Positions 21,404 to 32,682 of a stretch of DNA of 64,000 nt are shown here, one piece after another. The number at the start of each line of letters is the position of its first letter. Within the stretch, counting starts at the first letter, position 1. The notes under the pieces are model-generated. The model was not told the origin of the DNA and did not search any database. It saw nothing but the letters and a program-made list of their open reading frames with translations. The stretch comes from Bretschneidera sinensis (Eukaryota > Streptophyta > Magnoliopsida > Brassicales > Akaniaceae): assembly GCA_023935145.1 (NCBI GenBank), contig CM043699.1:126389536-126453535 (forward strand), read 5' to 3'. Made by a program: the position numbers and the translations under genes.

Positions 21404-22880
21404 CTTTTAGAGGAAGTTTAATGAGGCTACATTTTGGTAATTGGGCATGAGATTTATGGTAACCTGGGGTGGCTTAAGACCATTATTAATAAGTTTGTGG
21501 ATTTCATTCTTTAGTCTTTGACACCCATTGGTGAAATGATCAACTGATTGATGGAAATGAAAAGATTTAGAAAGGTCAAACTGGGGAAGAACTAGTTCGA
21601 CCAAAGGTCTTGCTAGTAGAGAGAAGCATTTTTCTTTTTTGGTGAGCTTAGCATGAGCTTGAGACAAACTCATCCCTAGGGGTGTGAAGTCTTTAGAGCC
21701 TCAGCCTTTTCTTTAAGTCTTATTTTGGAAGCAGCTCAGCTGGTTGTAGCTGCGGTTATTTTGTTGTAAAAGTCTTTAAGGGCTTTCTGCCCATACACTT
21801 AACTTTACATTGTGTATATGAGAAAAGTTTACTAGACTGGGCTTGGAGCCACTGCTACTAGCAACATTTTCTTCACAAACTTCCTACCAGTTTTCTCAAT
21901 TTTACCCTCAAAGATAATATTTTCTACCTAAGTACCCAAGTCAATTAGGTGCTCAAAACTGTCAATGGGCATGGCAAACATCCTCCTATGGTACACCAAC
22001 TATAGATTTCTCATCACAATTCTGACCTGGTCCTTATCCAAAGGACTTGTGGCCATTTTTACCACTTTACCTCTCCAGTGAGAGAAATTATTAAAATGTC
22101 TCATTTGGCTTATGCTTAGTGGCTTCTAAGTCCCTGATGGTGATATCGAACTGAGTGTTATAAGTATACTGGGCCACAAATGCTTGGGCCATATTTTTCT
22201 ATTCTTTTAGAGTATTGGGCTTTTGAGAATAGTACTACTTCAGTGTGACACTAGTGAGGCAATTGGGGAAGAACACAACTAACTACTCGGTGTCCAAACC
22301 AGAGAGTCTCAATAGGATACTATATTGCCTCATGTGTGTTTCAGGATCCACAGATCCTTCAAAACGATTATATCAAGCATTTTGAACTTGAGCAATAGAC
22401 TAACTTTAGGATGGGTACATAGCTCATCAATGCCTTGAGATTTTCTCAAAGCACTCTACATTTTCTCAAATTTATCATTGATAACCTTCATCTTAGAATC
22501 GATCTTCTTCTTCTCTTTGGCCAAGAGGTATTCTTCCTCATCCTAAAAAAAGTCTTCTTTGTCATCCCTAAAACCTTGGGACTCTTTTCTGGTTACCCTT
22601 TCTTTAGGCCATTTAGTATTTTGGCCAAGTTGGCTAACAAAATGCTAGTATTCTTAAGGACCTCATTGGTATCAACCATTATCTCTTCGGTCATTACTCT
22701 GACTAAACCTAAACTACTATTAGAAACTGAACTATCTATAAGCTCTTCCATTGTAAGAGAGACTCGACCTATAGAAGAATTTTTCCTTAATTTTCAACTA
22801 GAGGTTCTAAACCAAAGTGAGGAAGGGACAATTTCTTGGCCTGAACCTATGACTCATTTTTACAAGAAGAAAGAAAAGTA
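21404..22880 (-). pseudogene. Element T gag
   Basis: From the high-coordinate end: charged, coiled-coil-like N-terminus (EEEYLLAKEKKKIDSKMKVINDKF, near 22450-22540), the Gag domain in several frames (ATSPLDKDQVRIVMRNLQ and MFAMPIDSFEHLIDLG near 21930-22060), then QFDLSKSFHFHQSVDHFTNGCQRL (21407-21673), the CHHC-like motif typical of Tat Gag, with the first Cys apparently lost. At least six frame breaks. An ORF on the plus strand at 22435-22881 is an antisense shadow. Confidence 0.72.
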
Positions 22881-24213
22881 AAGAAGACATTTTTTGAGTT
22901 CTTTATGTCATGAATCCTTTTTGTCATGCTCACTTATCCGTGGTATTAGTTTAACTTTATCAATGGGTTTCGGTTTTACATTCGAAGGCCCATTGAATGA
23001 GTCAATGTCCACTTGTGGATAAGTTCTTTATTTAGCGCAAATAGGTAGAAATTGAGAATATAAAGGAAAATTCTCTTTGATTAAATTCCAATCAAACTTC
23101 CTTTGTTTGGAATTGGGTTTTCTCAAAGTTAAGTGTTTTGAAATTGAAATCAATAAGTCTCTCAAAGGATTTGGAACCCAATGGTTATTTGGGCTAAACC
23201 TAAGAAGCCCGAAATGAATGGTGAAAAATTCCCCTTTACATGGATCATTCCACTTTATCCTTGGGCCTCTATTCACTCAGATTTCTTGGGTTAGTGTCTA
23301 ATCGTTAATAGTTTTCTTTGTGAGCTCCTTAATGAGGTCAAACTAACAAGAGTTAACTAAGAGAAGGTCCTCTTATTTTGGGCAATACTAAGCTTATTAT
23401 AGATCTAGACCAGCCATGAGAAGGTTCTCATAGTTGGGTGTTATCAATTTGAAATCAATAAGTATCCCAAGGGATTCAAAACCTAATAATGGTTTGGGCC
23501 AAACCAAAGAAGCCTAAACGAATGATGAGAATTACTCTTCACATGTATTATTCCACGTGTTCCTTGGGCATTCATTCACTTAGATTCTATGGATTAGGGC
23601 CAAATCAACATCAATTTCTTTGGGTGGACTCTTTCATGATGTCAACTTAAAAAAACTTAACTAAAAGAAGACTTTCTTTTTTGGGCCAAACTAGGCCTAA
23701 CATGGGGTTTAATTTGTTTGATTGTAATTTAATTAAGGGGAACTTAAGAAAATCACAATACATGTTATCAAACAACTTAAATTTATCTTATTTTAACATG
23801 TGAGGTGAGAAAAAATACATGCAAGCAAGCAAAGGGGTATAAAGGGTCCTTATCCTAAATAAGAAGGTTCTAGAGTTTTCTTTAAAAAGGTTGACTCACC
23901 TTATAACTCCGGTGAGCTAGAGTGCCCTATGGCTAGAAGAATGCCATTATATTCCTTGAGTGGCCTAGTAGGTGGACCAAGTACAAATGCAGCAACAAAT
24001 CTTTGTTACACGAACAAGAACTAAGAGGGAGTTATCACACACTAAGGGTTGACAATAAGAAAATGAGAGTCACACTAGAAACTAAAAGGAAATCCCCCCC
24101 CCAATTTACTTCGTCGAGAGTGAAACATAAGTACTAGTGTGCAAAGTGAAGTATGGAATAATAATTTAAAATTGAAGTTTTAAAAGATTTCTAAGAAATA
24201 CTTTAAGGTTAAA
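22881..24213 (-). other. Element T leader between primer site and gag, with a diverged 305-bp tandem repeat
   Basis: No coding sequence recognised. Two copies of a unit, each starting GAAATCAATAAGT (23146 and 23451) and sharing stretches such as GGGCTAAACC/GGGCCAAACC, TTCCTTGGGC and AGGTCCTC/AGACTTTC, are visible by eye at about 75-80% identity. A long leader agrees with Ogre-type elements. Confidence 0.65.
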
Positions 24214-24233
24214 TCTTCCTAATGGAGTCGCCA
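24214..24233 (-). other. Degenerate primer-binding site of element T
   Basis: On the minus strand TGGCGACTCCATTAGGAAGA. Ogre/Tat elements commonly have TGGCGACTC-type primer sites (recalled as tRNA-Arg type); this copy differs from that pattern mainly by transitions. The LTR remnant 24234-24442 lies directly upstream in element sense. Confidence 0.65.
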
Positions 24234-24442
24234 ACTATAAATACCTCTCTTTTCCACTTGTTACCCATTCATCCAACTCATTACCCAAGGCTACTCCTAT
24301 TGAAGAAGGTGGATGTATAGAGGGTGCAGATTACAATGATTAGGCATATGGAAATGAGTGAAATCTACCAAGTCTACTATAAACCTTTAATGAGTATTAA
24401 GGAGGCTCCCGTGATGGGTGCTCTTTTAATATATTAGACAAG
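24234..24442 (-). repeat. LTR remnant of element T
   Basis: The last ~209 bp of T's 5' LTR by position next to the primer site; no second copy exists in the window to confirm it. Cut by the C-family LTR at 24443. Confidence 0.5.
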
Positions 24443-25163
24443 TGTTGTGCAAAAATCTACCTAAATTAATAAACAAATAATTGAAGTTTTACTTGCAAGT
24501 GCACAAGGTCAACATAATAGTATAGCGTGCAAGTGCGAGATCATTTCCACAGGAATTGGTAAATTTTGCTTAAAATTAAATTCGTAATATAAAATGATAG
24601 AAATATTAATTAAGTTTGAATTGATAATGATAGAAGTGTAGGGCTTTGATATCCACCACTAATCATACTTTCCCAATAAACAGTGTGCCAATGCTTTAGC
24701 CATACTACGAATACCTAATGTTGTCAACCTAAGGGCATGGTGTATACTCTTTAAGCCATTGATTTCCCTAAGCAACGAGTTTGGCATGGTGTATACTCTA
24801 ACTCTTCTCTTTCTTAAAGGATTTAGCATGGTGTATACTAAGTTGTCCTTTAAGAGAGCATAATATCCGTGGAACTCGACAAACACACAAGACCTAGGGT
24901 ATGTTATATACTCCTGGTTTCCTATGTTGATTAACCAAAGAATCTGGCGTGGATTTCTTTTGTTACTATTATTAAACTCTGGACTCGGTCATCCAAATTG
25001 ATTTAATTAACTAATCCACACCACATGCATATGTTGATTAGGCAAACACATATGAAGAATTTGATAAAACATGCATTAATCAATTAATGCATCATAATAC
25101 AACTATTGCAAAGGCAATAATACTCATATATGGAAAAGCATAATTAGGGATTCAATCGAGCCC
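24443..25163 (-). repeat. Partial C-family LTR (721 bp)
   Basis: Starts TGTTGTGCAAAAATC, the reverse complement of the C LTR end, and follows the C LTR (GCATGGTGTATAC repeats included) to TCAATCGAGCCC at 25163, where the D1 LTR begins. Opposite in orientation to elements C and E. The remaining ~590 bp of this LTR are not found on the other side of D1. Confidence 0.88.
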
Positions 25164-26474
25164 TAATTACGCTCAAACTAATACGCAGTTATTATGTATA
25201 GTTGAGGTGTCGATCCCACGAGAAAAAGCGAACTACAAAGGAAAAACGTAAACCTTAACACAAACGATAATGATCAGGTGAGAGAATATGAATTTTGATA
25301 GTAAAGTAATATGAGAAAATTGTGTAAATATAATGAAGAATATGATAGAGAAACAACAAGGTTCCGGGAATCCTCCCTAGGTTCGTTGCCTTGTTCTAAT
25401 CTTAATTCAATTGTTTTTATCTCGATTGCTAGTTTCACATCCAAACAGGTAATCGGCAAATATTCAATCACAGCACATGTAAACCCTAATGTAATTGCTA
25501 TGAAATAATTTTTACTTTCGATTCAAGCATACATGACCTATCTTATAGATTTATCAAGAAACAACAATATATCTTAATGACAATATCGTAGTAATGGACA
25601 AACCTAAAAGATAAATCTACCGAATTCAATTACATCCAACAATCTTGACATAGGAAGAGTATGGCTAGACTTATATCAAGGAGAAAGATTCAATCACCGG
25701 ATTAAGAGAAGATCTTTTAATTAAATCCAAAAGTAAATCATAACAATGTTTAACGATAAATCCAAACTATAACTGAATCATGAATAGAAATTAAGAATAA
25801 CTACACCTAGGGATTCATCCCTTCGCCTTGCTTGGAGATTAGTTGGCCATAAGGCTCATTCTTGAACACTTTGATGGAGGATATGGTAGCCTTCTTGAGT
25901 TTTTCAGCCTTAATGATGTGTCTTTTATCAAACGCTAAGTGATCTATTTATAATACAAAAGGTCCAAGGGTGTTTTCGGGTTTAAACCATCATTAAAGTC
26001 CTAATTAGGTCATGACACGGAGTAGGGGATCATATGCGCGGCACAAATCTGCCTTACTTGTGCAACGGCTCTGCCTGGTCTTTGGTGAGGTAAGCTTTTG
26101 GGCGCCGCGGCCCTCTCTGGTCTAGGCCACGGCTTCTTACTGATGGCTTTCTTGCTCTTTTGGGCCTGGTTCTGGAAGCCGAGGCTTAGATTTCTTCAAG
26201 TCACAACACCCACACTTAAGACTTGGTTTCTTTTCATTTTGTCCTTCCACAACCATGCCCTCACTCGAATGTGCATCGAAGCATCGTGCTTTAAGCTATG
26301 ATAGCTTTCCATTTCTTTTGAACTCAAAGTACTTGAAAAATGCACCGAAATAAGTCAATGATCCAAGAATATCACTTTAGAGCTATTAAGGTATAAAAGT
26401 GTAATTCAAACCTCGATCAACCCTAAAATGCTAACAAATAAATACTGTTAAGATGCATTTTATGACTCTCATCA
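25164..26474 (-). repeat. D1 left LTR (3' LTR in element sense), 1311 bp
   Basis: On the plus strand runs TAATTACGCTCAAAC to GACTCTCATCA. TATA box (reverse) TATTTATA at 25945-25952; a GC-rich block at about 26035-26190 includes GGGCGCCGCGGCCC. The first base pair is TA instead of TG, a C-to-T change on the element strand. Confidence 0.85.
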
Positions 26475-27950
26475 TAACCCCCAACTAGCTTATTGCTAGT
26501 CCCTAGCAATTAAAGCGACAACAAGACAAAAAGAAATGAATTCCATGGTAGGAATCAAAACAAAGTAAAGCAATGTTAGTGCTCAGCCAAGAGTAATTCA
26601 TTTTTTGTCTCAAAAATTGCGAATAACACACAGCTCATAGAATCATTAAATATCACCCAAGTCCAAAAGTAATCCAAACATGAATCTAAAAATTATTATT
26701 GACTCTTAACATCCATCTTACCATAAGCCATTAATCCGAACACCCGAATGATTTTATGCATAATATTCATGAATACAAGTCTTGGCCTCTAAAATATTTA
26801 ATTTGTGTGACATTAATCACAAAAGCAAGCTCCATAGGCTCACTTTCAAATCACTCTACACTATTATAGAAAAATCACACCACCTTGGATCAAGAGGTCT
26901 TTAATAAGCTTGTAACGTTAGGCTAAGATAAAGGTTAAGAAAGAACAGGAAAGATTCAACAAATAAAAGAACTTAATCTCTTAGTTTTAAACACAACTTA
27001 TTTTAAGCACCAGATAACTTTACTTCAACACCCAACTCTTTCAACCATTTTTCGAGCATTTTTCTCAATAAATCACCATTTTTTTTTCTTTTCTTCTTTC
27101 TTTGCCATAATTCACTTCTTTTTTATTTTGGCATAAGACTATTCACCTCTTTTTTCTTTTCTTTTCTTTTCCACAACCCCCAACTTATCTCCTTTAATGT
27201 ACTTAGGTTATGGTAGTAATATTTTTTTTTCTTCACTTTTTTTCTCATATTTCCATCTTTACTCCTCTTAAATGCTTCTCCACAAATGTGTATAACTAAG
27301 TTCTTTTAAAAGGGAGGTAAGGATAAAATATTTTTAGGCTCATAAAGGTAAGTAAATGGGTTATCGAAAGAGACAAAGCTCAAATTCTTTTTCAAGAAAA
27401 GGCTCAAACAGGTGACTAGCGATAAATATAGCAAGGGTAAGTTTGAAAGGCTCAAACGGTTCAAAAATGGCCTATATCATATCCTAAGTAATGCGCATTC
27501 TAGGAATTTGCCTCAAGTGATTATCAAATAAGTTCTAGAGCTTGTCGAGACCGCAAAATTATTCACAAAACTATCACACATAAAACTTCTCTAAATGTTT
27601 TAAACTAAACATGCAATCTTATTGTAATCTAGAGTCTCAAACCAAATGAAGATTGACACTTAAATTATTCTCAAACCGAAGCAAGATTTAACTTCTTCTA
27701 AACATTATATGCTATCTCAATTAGGTTCATATCATTGACATGTGAATTAACTACAAGGCTAACACAAAGCATGCTAAAAATAAACAAAAAGGGAAAGTGA
27801 CACCAAACAGTTCAACGAAAAGAAATACGTTTCCTCTACCCCCAACTTAAAAATAGTGTTGACCTTAATGTGAAAGAAAAGGTAAAGGAAACTCTCTTTG
27901 TAAGCAAAAGTGCATAGAAGCTAAAAATTGTGCACCACCATTTGAACTAC
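26475..27950 (-). other. D1 post-pol non-coding region
   Basis: Plus strand begins TAACCCCCAACTAGC, the reverse of the polypurine tract. The region aligns with 45336-46820 of D2, including long C/T-rich stretches near 27080-27250 and the reverse tract CCCCCAACTT near 27840. Homology to D2 ends at about 27950. Confidence 0.75.
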
Positions 27951-28432
27951 ATGCTGTGCTTCTTGTTGAAATTTTCTTGAAGAATCCAAAATCCTCTTAG
28001 AACCAAGCTTTTTGGAGAAATTTCCAGCAAAATCTGCAATATTAGTGCTAAATCCTCAAAGAAATGATGTTAGAACCAAGAAATTTTGAGTAAAAGGAGT
28101 TGGGTAAGGGAGGTTTTTGGAGAGAGAGAGAGTGTGTGCTTTGTTTTTGTAAAGTTAGAAATGAAGAATGAAGTGCAGAATTAGGCATTTTAAGGTGCAA
28201 ACACGGGTGGGTGTCGTGACTCTAACTAATGTGCACTACTGCTGCTGTGGCGTGGCTGTTGTGCGTGTTGCTGTGTGCTGCAGTGCGCAAGGGGATGGGG
28301 CACGGCTTGGCATGGGGCGAGCTAGACAGGCCTGCTGGGTGAGGTGCACTGTGGGTCAGGCCTAGGTGCACAGACTGCTGGGCTGGTGCCCTTCCTGGTA
28401 GGAGAGGCACGCTAGGCTAGGCCTAGGCGCGA
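27951..28432 (-). other. GC-rich block of unknown origin inside D1
   Basis: Sits where integrase and the start of the post-pol region should be. On the minus strand: about 240 bp of GC-rich sequence with GCGCCTAGGCCTAGCC, then a CT-repeat stretch (CTCTCTCTCTCTCC near 28120), then a pyrimidine-rich, intron-like stretch ending TATTGCAG near 28040. It matches no other part of the window. Candidates: captured host transcript 5' end, or part of another LTR. Confidence 0.5.
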
Positions 28433-29889
28433 CCTGGGCCTGTTTTTTGGTAAAAACTCATTCAAGAATTTCCTCTTGTTTTGAGCGCTCAAATCCATTG
28501 GTATCTCACTGGTAGCCAAATAATTTACGATATGAGCAAACCATGGTAGAGAAGTAATAGAGAATAATTGCTCATTGGGAAAATCATCCTTGATTGGCAT
28601 GTCGTCAGAGGTGTCCTTAAATATGAGCCTCGAGAGATGGTCAGCCACTACATTCTCTACTCCTTTCTTGTCTTTGATGGTGATGTCATATTCTTGTAAG
28701 AGTAGGATCCACCATATTAGTCGTGCTTTAGCATCCTTCTTTGTAAGAAGGTACTTGAGAGCTGCATGATCTGTGAAGATAAGAATAGGAGAACCAATTA
28801 AATAAGCACAAAATTTATCCAAAGCAAATACTACAGCTAGCAATTATTTTTTAGTGGTGGAGTAATTCATTTGAGCACTATTTAGGGTTTTATTAGCATA
28901 GTAAATGACAAAAGGTTTCCCTTCCCTTTGTTGTCCAAGAACAGCACCTACAGCAAAGTCACTAGCATCGCACATGATTTTGAAAGGTAAAGTCCAATCA
29001 GGTGACTGCATTATGGGTGCTGAAGTAAGCTTGCTAATCAGCATTTTAAAGGCCTCTTGACAAGATTGTGTCCACTCAAATGGGGCATCTTTAACTAGAA
29101 GGGCACATAGTGGTCTAGATATGTTTGAAAATATTTGTATGAACCTCCTATAGAAACCAGCATGACCAAGAAAATATCTCACATCTTTTACTGTCTTAGG
29201 TATAGGCAACTTAGAGATTAATTCAATCTTAGATTGATCAACCTCTATCCTCTTAGAAGAAACAATATGCCCTAAGACAATACCCGAAGGTACCATAAAA
29301 TGGCATTTTTCCCAATTTAAGACTAATTCCTTCTCCTCACAACGAATCAATACTCTTTCTAAATTCAATAAGCATGCATCAAATGAAGATCCAAAAACAG
29401 TTACGTCAGCCATAAAAACTTTCATGCAATTTTCAACCATATCACTAAAAATGCTCATCATGCAACGTTGAAAAGTGGCAGGTGCATTACATAATCCAAA
29501 TGGCATTCTACAAAAAGTATAAGTGCCAAAAGGACAAGTGAAAGTGGTTTTATCTTAGTCTTCTAATGCAATTTCAATTTGATAATAACCAGAATAACCA
29601 TCTAAGAAACAGTAAAAAGGATGACCAGTTACACGCTCAAGAATTTGAACGATAAAGGGGAGTGAGAAGTGGTTTTTTTGGGTGGCAGCTTTCAATTTTC
29701 TATAATCAATGAACATTCGCCACCCAGTCATAAGTTTTGTAGGGACTAACTCTCCTAGGTAATTCTTTACCACCATGACACCGAACTTTTTAGGAACGAC
29801 TTGTGTAGGACTTACTCATTTACTATCAGCAATGGGAGATATAATTCCCGCATCTAATAGTTTCAACACTTAATTTTTCACTACTTCTT
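28433..29889 (-). pseudogene. D1 reverse transcriptase and RNase H
   Basis: Copies genomic RNA and degrades it. RT from about 29800 (GWRMFIDYRKLKAATQKNHF, FLDGYSGYYQIEI) through MPFGLCNAPATFQRCMMSIF; the catalytic motif, FMDD in most Athila-like elements, reads FMADVTVFG near 29405, so one catalytic Asp is Ala. RNase H: IMCDASDFAVGAVLGQ, then TTKK followed by TAA (28844-28846) where a catalytic Glu is expected, FTDHAALKYLL, VVADHLSRL. A stop lies near 29555. Coding ends abruptly at about 28433 in KFLNEFLPKN; all of integrase is missing. Confidence 0.85.
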
Positions 29890-30807
29890 TCATAGTGGGT
29901 TAAGTCTACGTTGAGGGTCTCTACGAGGACTAGTTCCTTCATCCAAATTTATCTTATGAGAACAGATCAGGGGACTAATTCCTTTTAAATCAGCCATGCT
30001 CCAACCTAAGGCTGATTTATGTGCATTTAAGGTCCGAATTAATTTCTCACCTTGAGACTCAAATAATTCAGATGAGATAATAACAGAAAAAATATCACCT
30101 GGACCGAGGAAAACATGCTTTAAACCCTTAGGTAGTGGCTTCAATTCGACTTTAGGTGCTTCTACACTTGAGGGGATATGTTTCTCACTTCTTTCAGGCA
30201 ACTCCTCAAACTTTGGTTGCCATGCTCGAGTGCCATAATCCTGAGATTTATCAAAAATAGCATAAACATCAATTATATCAGTTTTATCATTAATAGAATC
30301 AATCTCAGAATTAACAAGAAAATATTCAAGAGGATCAAAGTCATGAGCTATGGAAACTCCCTTATCGATGAGTGACTCGATCATGTATAAGTGGTGGTTC
30401 TCGTTTTTATCTTTGGGCTATTTTGCAATGTTGAAAATGTTCACCTCGAGAGTCACAACTACTTCCTCAAATTCTCTAATGTGCACATAGGGGTTTTCTT
30501 TTTTCAAGCCATGAAAACTAGGGAGTAATTGTATCATCCCTATTTTAAAATCTTGATGGCAAGTGTTGGCTGGAAACATTATGCATGATGGTGTGGCTAT
30601 CCGGCTAGGATGTAGGTAATCTTTAAGTGTCCTAGCAACATTTTCATTAGGGTTTTCAGCCATGTTAACAAATTTTTCTATATTTTCTGTTGGATGTACA
30701 CTAGGGTTTGATCTAGGCGAGGTCTCACTAACGGACGTGGAAGGGAAAGGTATTTCTAATTTGGGTCCCTTAATGAATCTCTCTTGCGAATCTCTCGGTC
30801 TAAGCAT
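29890..30807 (-). pseudogene. D1 Gag start fused to protease-RT linker
   Basis: 30418-30807 encodes the Gag N-terminus (MLRPRDSQERFIKGPKLEIP, VARTLKDYLHPSRIATPSCI, IREFEEVVVT), closely similar to D2's. It then runs into LEVNIFNIAK, which in D2 lies after the protease. Most of gag and all of protease are therefore deleted. 29890-30384 is the linker (ESLIDKGVSIAHDFDPLEYF, LKPLPKGLKHVFLGPGD, SMADLKGISPLICSHKINLDEG). Confidence 0.82.
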
Positions 30808-30950
30808 ACACCAACTGAGTTTTTTTAAAAGTGATAAGTAAAACAGAACAGAACAAAATATAAAAAAAATAAGAAAATCAAAACTAATAGAAAGGAACGA
30901 TAGTACCGTCTTATCTTAGAGTTGACAAACTTCTTTGTAAGTAAGCGCGT

Positions 30951-30968
30951 TTCCCGGCAACGGTGCCA
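30951..30968 (-). other. Primer-binding site, tRNA-Asp type (D1)
   Basis: Minus strand TGGCACCGTTGCCGGGAA, next to the LTR that starts at 30974; one transition and an end mismatch from the tRNA-Asp complement. Confidence 0.9.
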
Positions 30969-30973
30969 AAATT

Positions 30974-32247
30974 TGATTACACCCAAAGTATAACGCGGTA
31001 GTTGTAGCACGGCTTTGGGGTGTCGATTCCACAAGGAAAACAATTAGCTACAAAAAAAGGTGTGAACCAGTAAAGATTTAAGTGAGAAAATATGAACTTT
31101 TGGTAATGAAGTAATCGTGTAAAATAGATTATAAAATATAATAGGGAGACAACAAGGATCCAGGAATCCTCCCTAGGTTCGTTGTCCTATCCCTAACTTG
31201 ATTCAGTTATTTTTATCTCAGTTACAAGTTTCATATCCCAAACATGCAACCAGCAAGTATTCAATGAGCACATATATAAACCCTAATATGATTGTTATGA
31301 ATTACTTCTTCAATTTATGAACATATGATCTATCCTATAGGTTTATCGAGAAACGATAATATATCTTTATTAACAATATTGCAGTAATGGACAAACCTAA
31401 AGGCTAGATTTATCGGACTCAATTATACCCAAAGAATCTTGACATAAGAGAAGCATGACTAAATTTATTTCAAGGAAAAAGATATAATCACCGGAATAGA
31501 TAAGATCTTATAATTAGATAAAGAAGTAAATCATAGCAATGTTTTGAAAATAAATTCTTATTACAATTGAATCAAATAAGGGAAGATAGGAACAACTACA
31601 CCTAGGGATTCATCCTTTCGCCTTGCTTGGAAGTTAGTTAGCCATGGTGTTCATGGCTAAACACTTTTATGGATGAGAGCTGTTACCTTTAGTTTTCTGG
31701 GTTTTTCTTCACAACCAAGATACCTTCTCTTAAGCCCTAAGTGTCCTATTTATAGTACAAGGGTCCAAGGGGTGTTCTTGGGCTTTAATCTATTGTTTAA
31801 AACCCTAATTAAAGTCTAAGTCAGTGATGCAATCCCATGTGTGCGCTGTGGTGCTGCTTGAGGAGGACCACGGTGCTAGGCATAATCTAGCTTGGCGAGC
31901 TTCTGAGCACCGCGGTGCTGGCTGATTGTTCACCATATGGGAGTTGCTAGGCACCACGGTGCTGACTGAGGAGCACCGCGGTGCTGGGCTGTGCTTGATT
32001 TTCTTCATGCTTTGCCTCTTCGCAGCCACTCCTATGCTTCGTCGTGCATGGAACCTTGGTGCTTTTAAACAACGATCACTTTTTCTTCTCTTTGGGCTCA
32101 AAATACCTAAAAATGCACTGAAATAAGTTAGTGGTCCAATAATATTACTTCAGAGTTATCAACACATAAAAGTGCAATAAAGACCAAGAAGAATCATAAA
32201 ATCCTAATAATTAAACATCGTTGAGATGCATTTTATGGCTCTTATCA
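30974..32247 (-). repeat. D1 right LTR (5' LTR in element sense), 1274 bp
   Basis: Plus strand runs TGATTACACCCAAAG to GGCTCTTATCA. TATA (reverse) TATTTATAG at 31748-31756. Its GC-rich block (about 31835-31995) holds GCACCGCGGTGC palindromes twice exactly, plus variants ACCACGGTGC, each about 45-60 bp apart. Confidence 0.87.
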
Positions 32248-32682
32248 GCACTTTGAGAGGCAAGAAGCGATGCTCTAGGCCATTTTAGTCCGATTGCCAC
32301 CAGCTTTGGGGGCATTGTCTTCGGCACCCCATGGGGGACAACAGTGAGCAGTTGCATCGTTTGGCTGAAGATGTAAAACTTAGCGCTCATGGGAGGCACC
32401 CCACAACGTATCCTTTATGTTTTTATTTTTTTCATTTTATCATTATTTTTTTTTAATTTTTTGTTGTTGTTTATTTTTAGTTTATTTTTGTTTTCCAGTA
32501 TTACTTTAGTTTTTGTTTTTCAGGGACAATGCGTACTTCAGCTCAAGTTTGGGGGGCGTGCTATGAGCCATGCCAATCTAGCCAGTTCCCCATCTCCCAG
32601 GTCAACTCTTTCCATGTTATTTACACATTGGGGACAATGTGTAATTTAAGTTTGGGGGTATGAGAGACACATTTACACACAC
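32248..32682 (+). mobile_element. Element E interior, left part (C-type, non-coding)
   Basis: Matches element C interior 15130-15445 and B post-pol regions: GCTGAAGATGTAAAACTTAG, the TGGGAGGCACCCCA hairpin near 32390, TTTGGGGGGCGTG near 32548, the hairpin at 32623-32642 (stem ACACATTG/CAATGTGT, loop GGGA), then AAGTTTGGGGGTATG. E's 5' LTR and primer site are missing, apparently lost with the D1 recombination. B1 interrupts at 32683 and E resumes at 53419. Confidence 0.85.

Larger units (their letters stand above)
18770..24442 (-). mobile_element. Element T: decayed Tat/Ogre-like Ty3/gypsy element (truncated)
   Basis: Read on the minus strand: LTR remnant, degenerate primer site, long leader, gag, protease, linker, first half of RT. 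RNase H, integrase and the 3' LTR are missing. Gag and RT motifs (FHQSVDHFTNGCQRLKNEIH; DFLKVFEYPQWVANM; RVCMNYRDLN; LHDMIHKEADIYVND) are those of the Tat branch. Many frame lesions make it one of the older insertions here. The C-family LTR piece at 24443 cuts its LTR. Confidence 0.82.
25164..32247 (-). mobile_element. Element D1: Athila-like element, probable recombinant of two copies
   Basis: Minus-strand order: LTR (30974-32247), tRNA-Asp primer site, gag start, linker, RT, RNase H, a GC-rich foreign-looking block, post-pol region, polypurine tract, LTR (25164-26474). The LTRs share termini (TGATGAGAG...GTAATCA type) but are visibly diverged (roughly 75-80% by eye, unlike the near-identical D2 pair). 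The flanks AGCCC and GCACT do not match, and left and right neighbours are different elements (C-family LTR on -, element E interior on +). This fits unequal recombination between two D insertions. Confidence 0.75.

Noticed and set aside
22435..22881. 148-residue plus-strand ORF
   Set aside because: Antisense to the T gag N-terminal region; the minus strand gives recognisable Gag motifs instead.
26098..26301. 67-residue ORF with a hydrophobic N-terminus
   Set aside because: Inside the D1 left LTR, antisense to it, with no homologue in the right LTR frame.
31850..31990. CRISPR-like array of palindromic repeats in the D1 LTR (and in D2)
   Set aside because: Units are short, irregularly spaced and lack unique spacers of constant length; the setting is a plant LTR.
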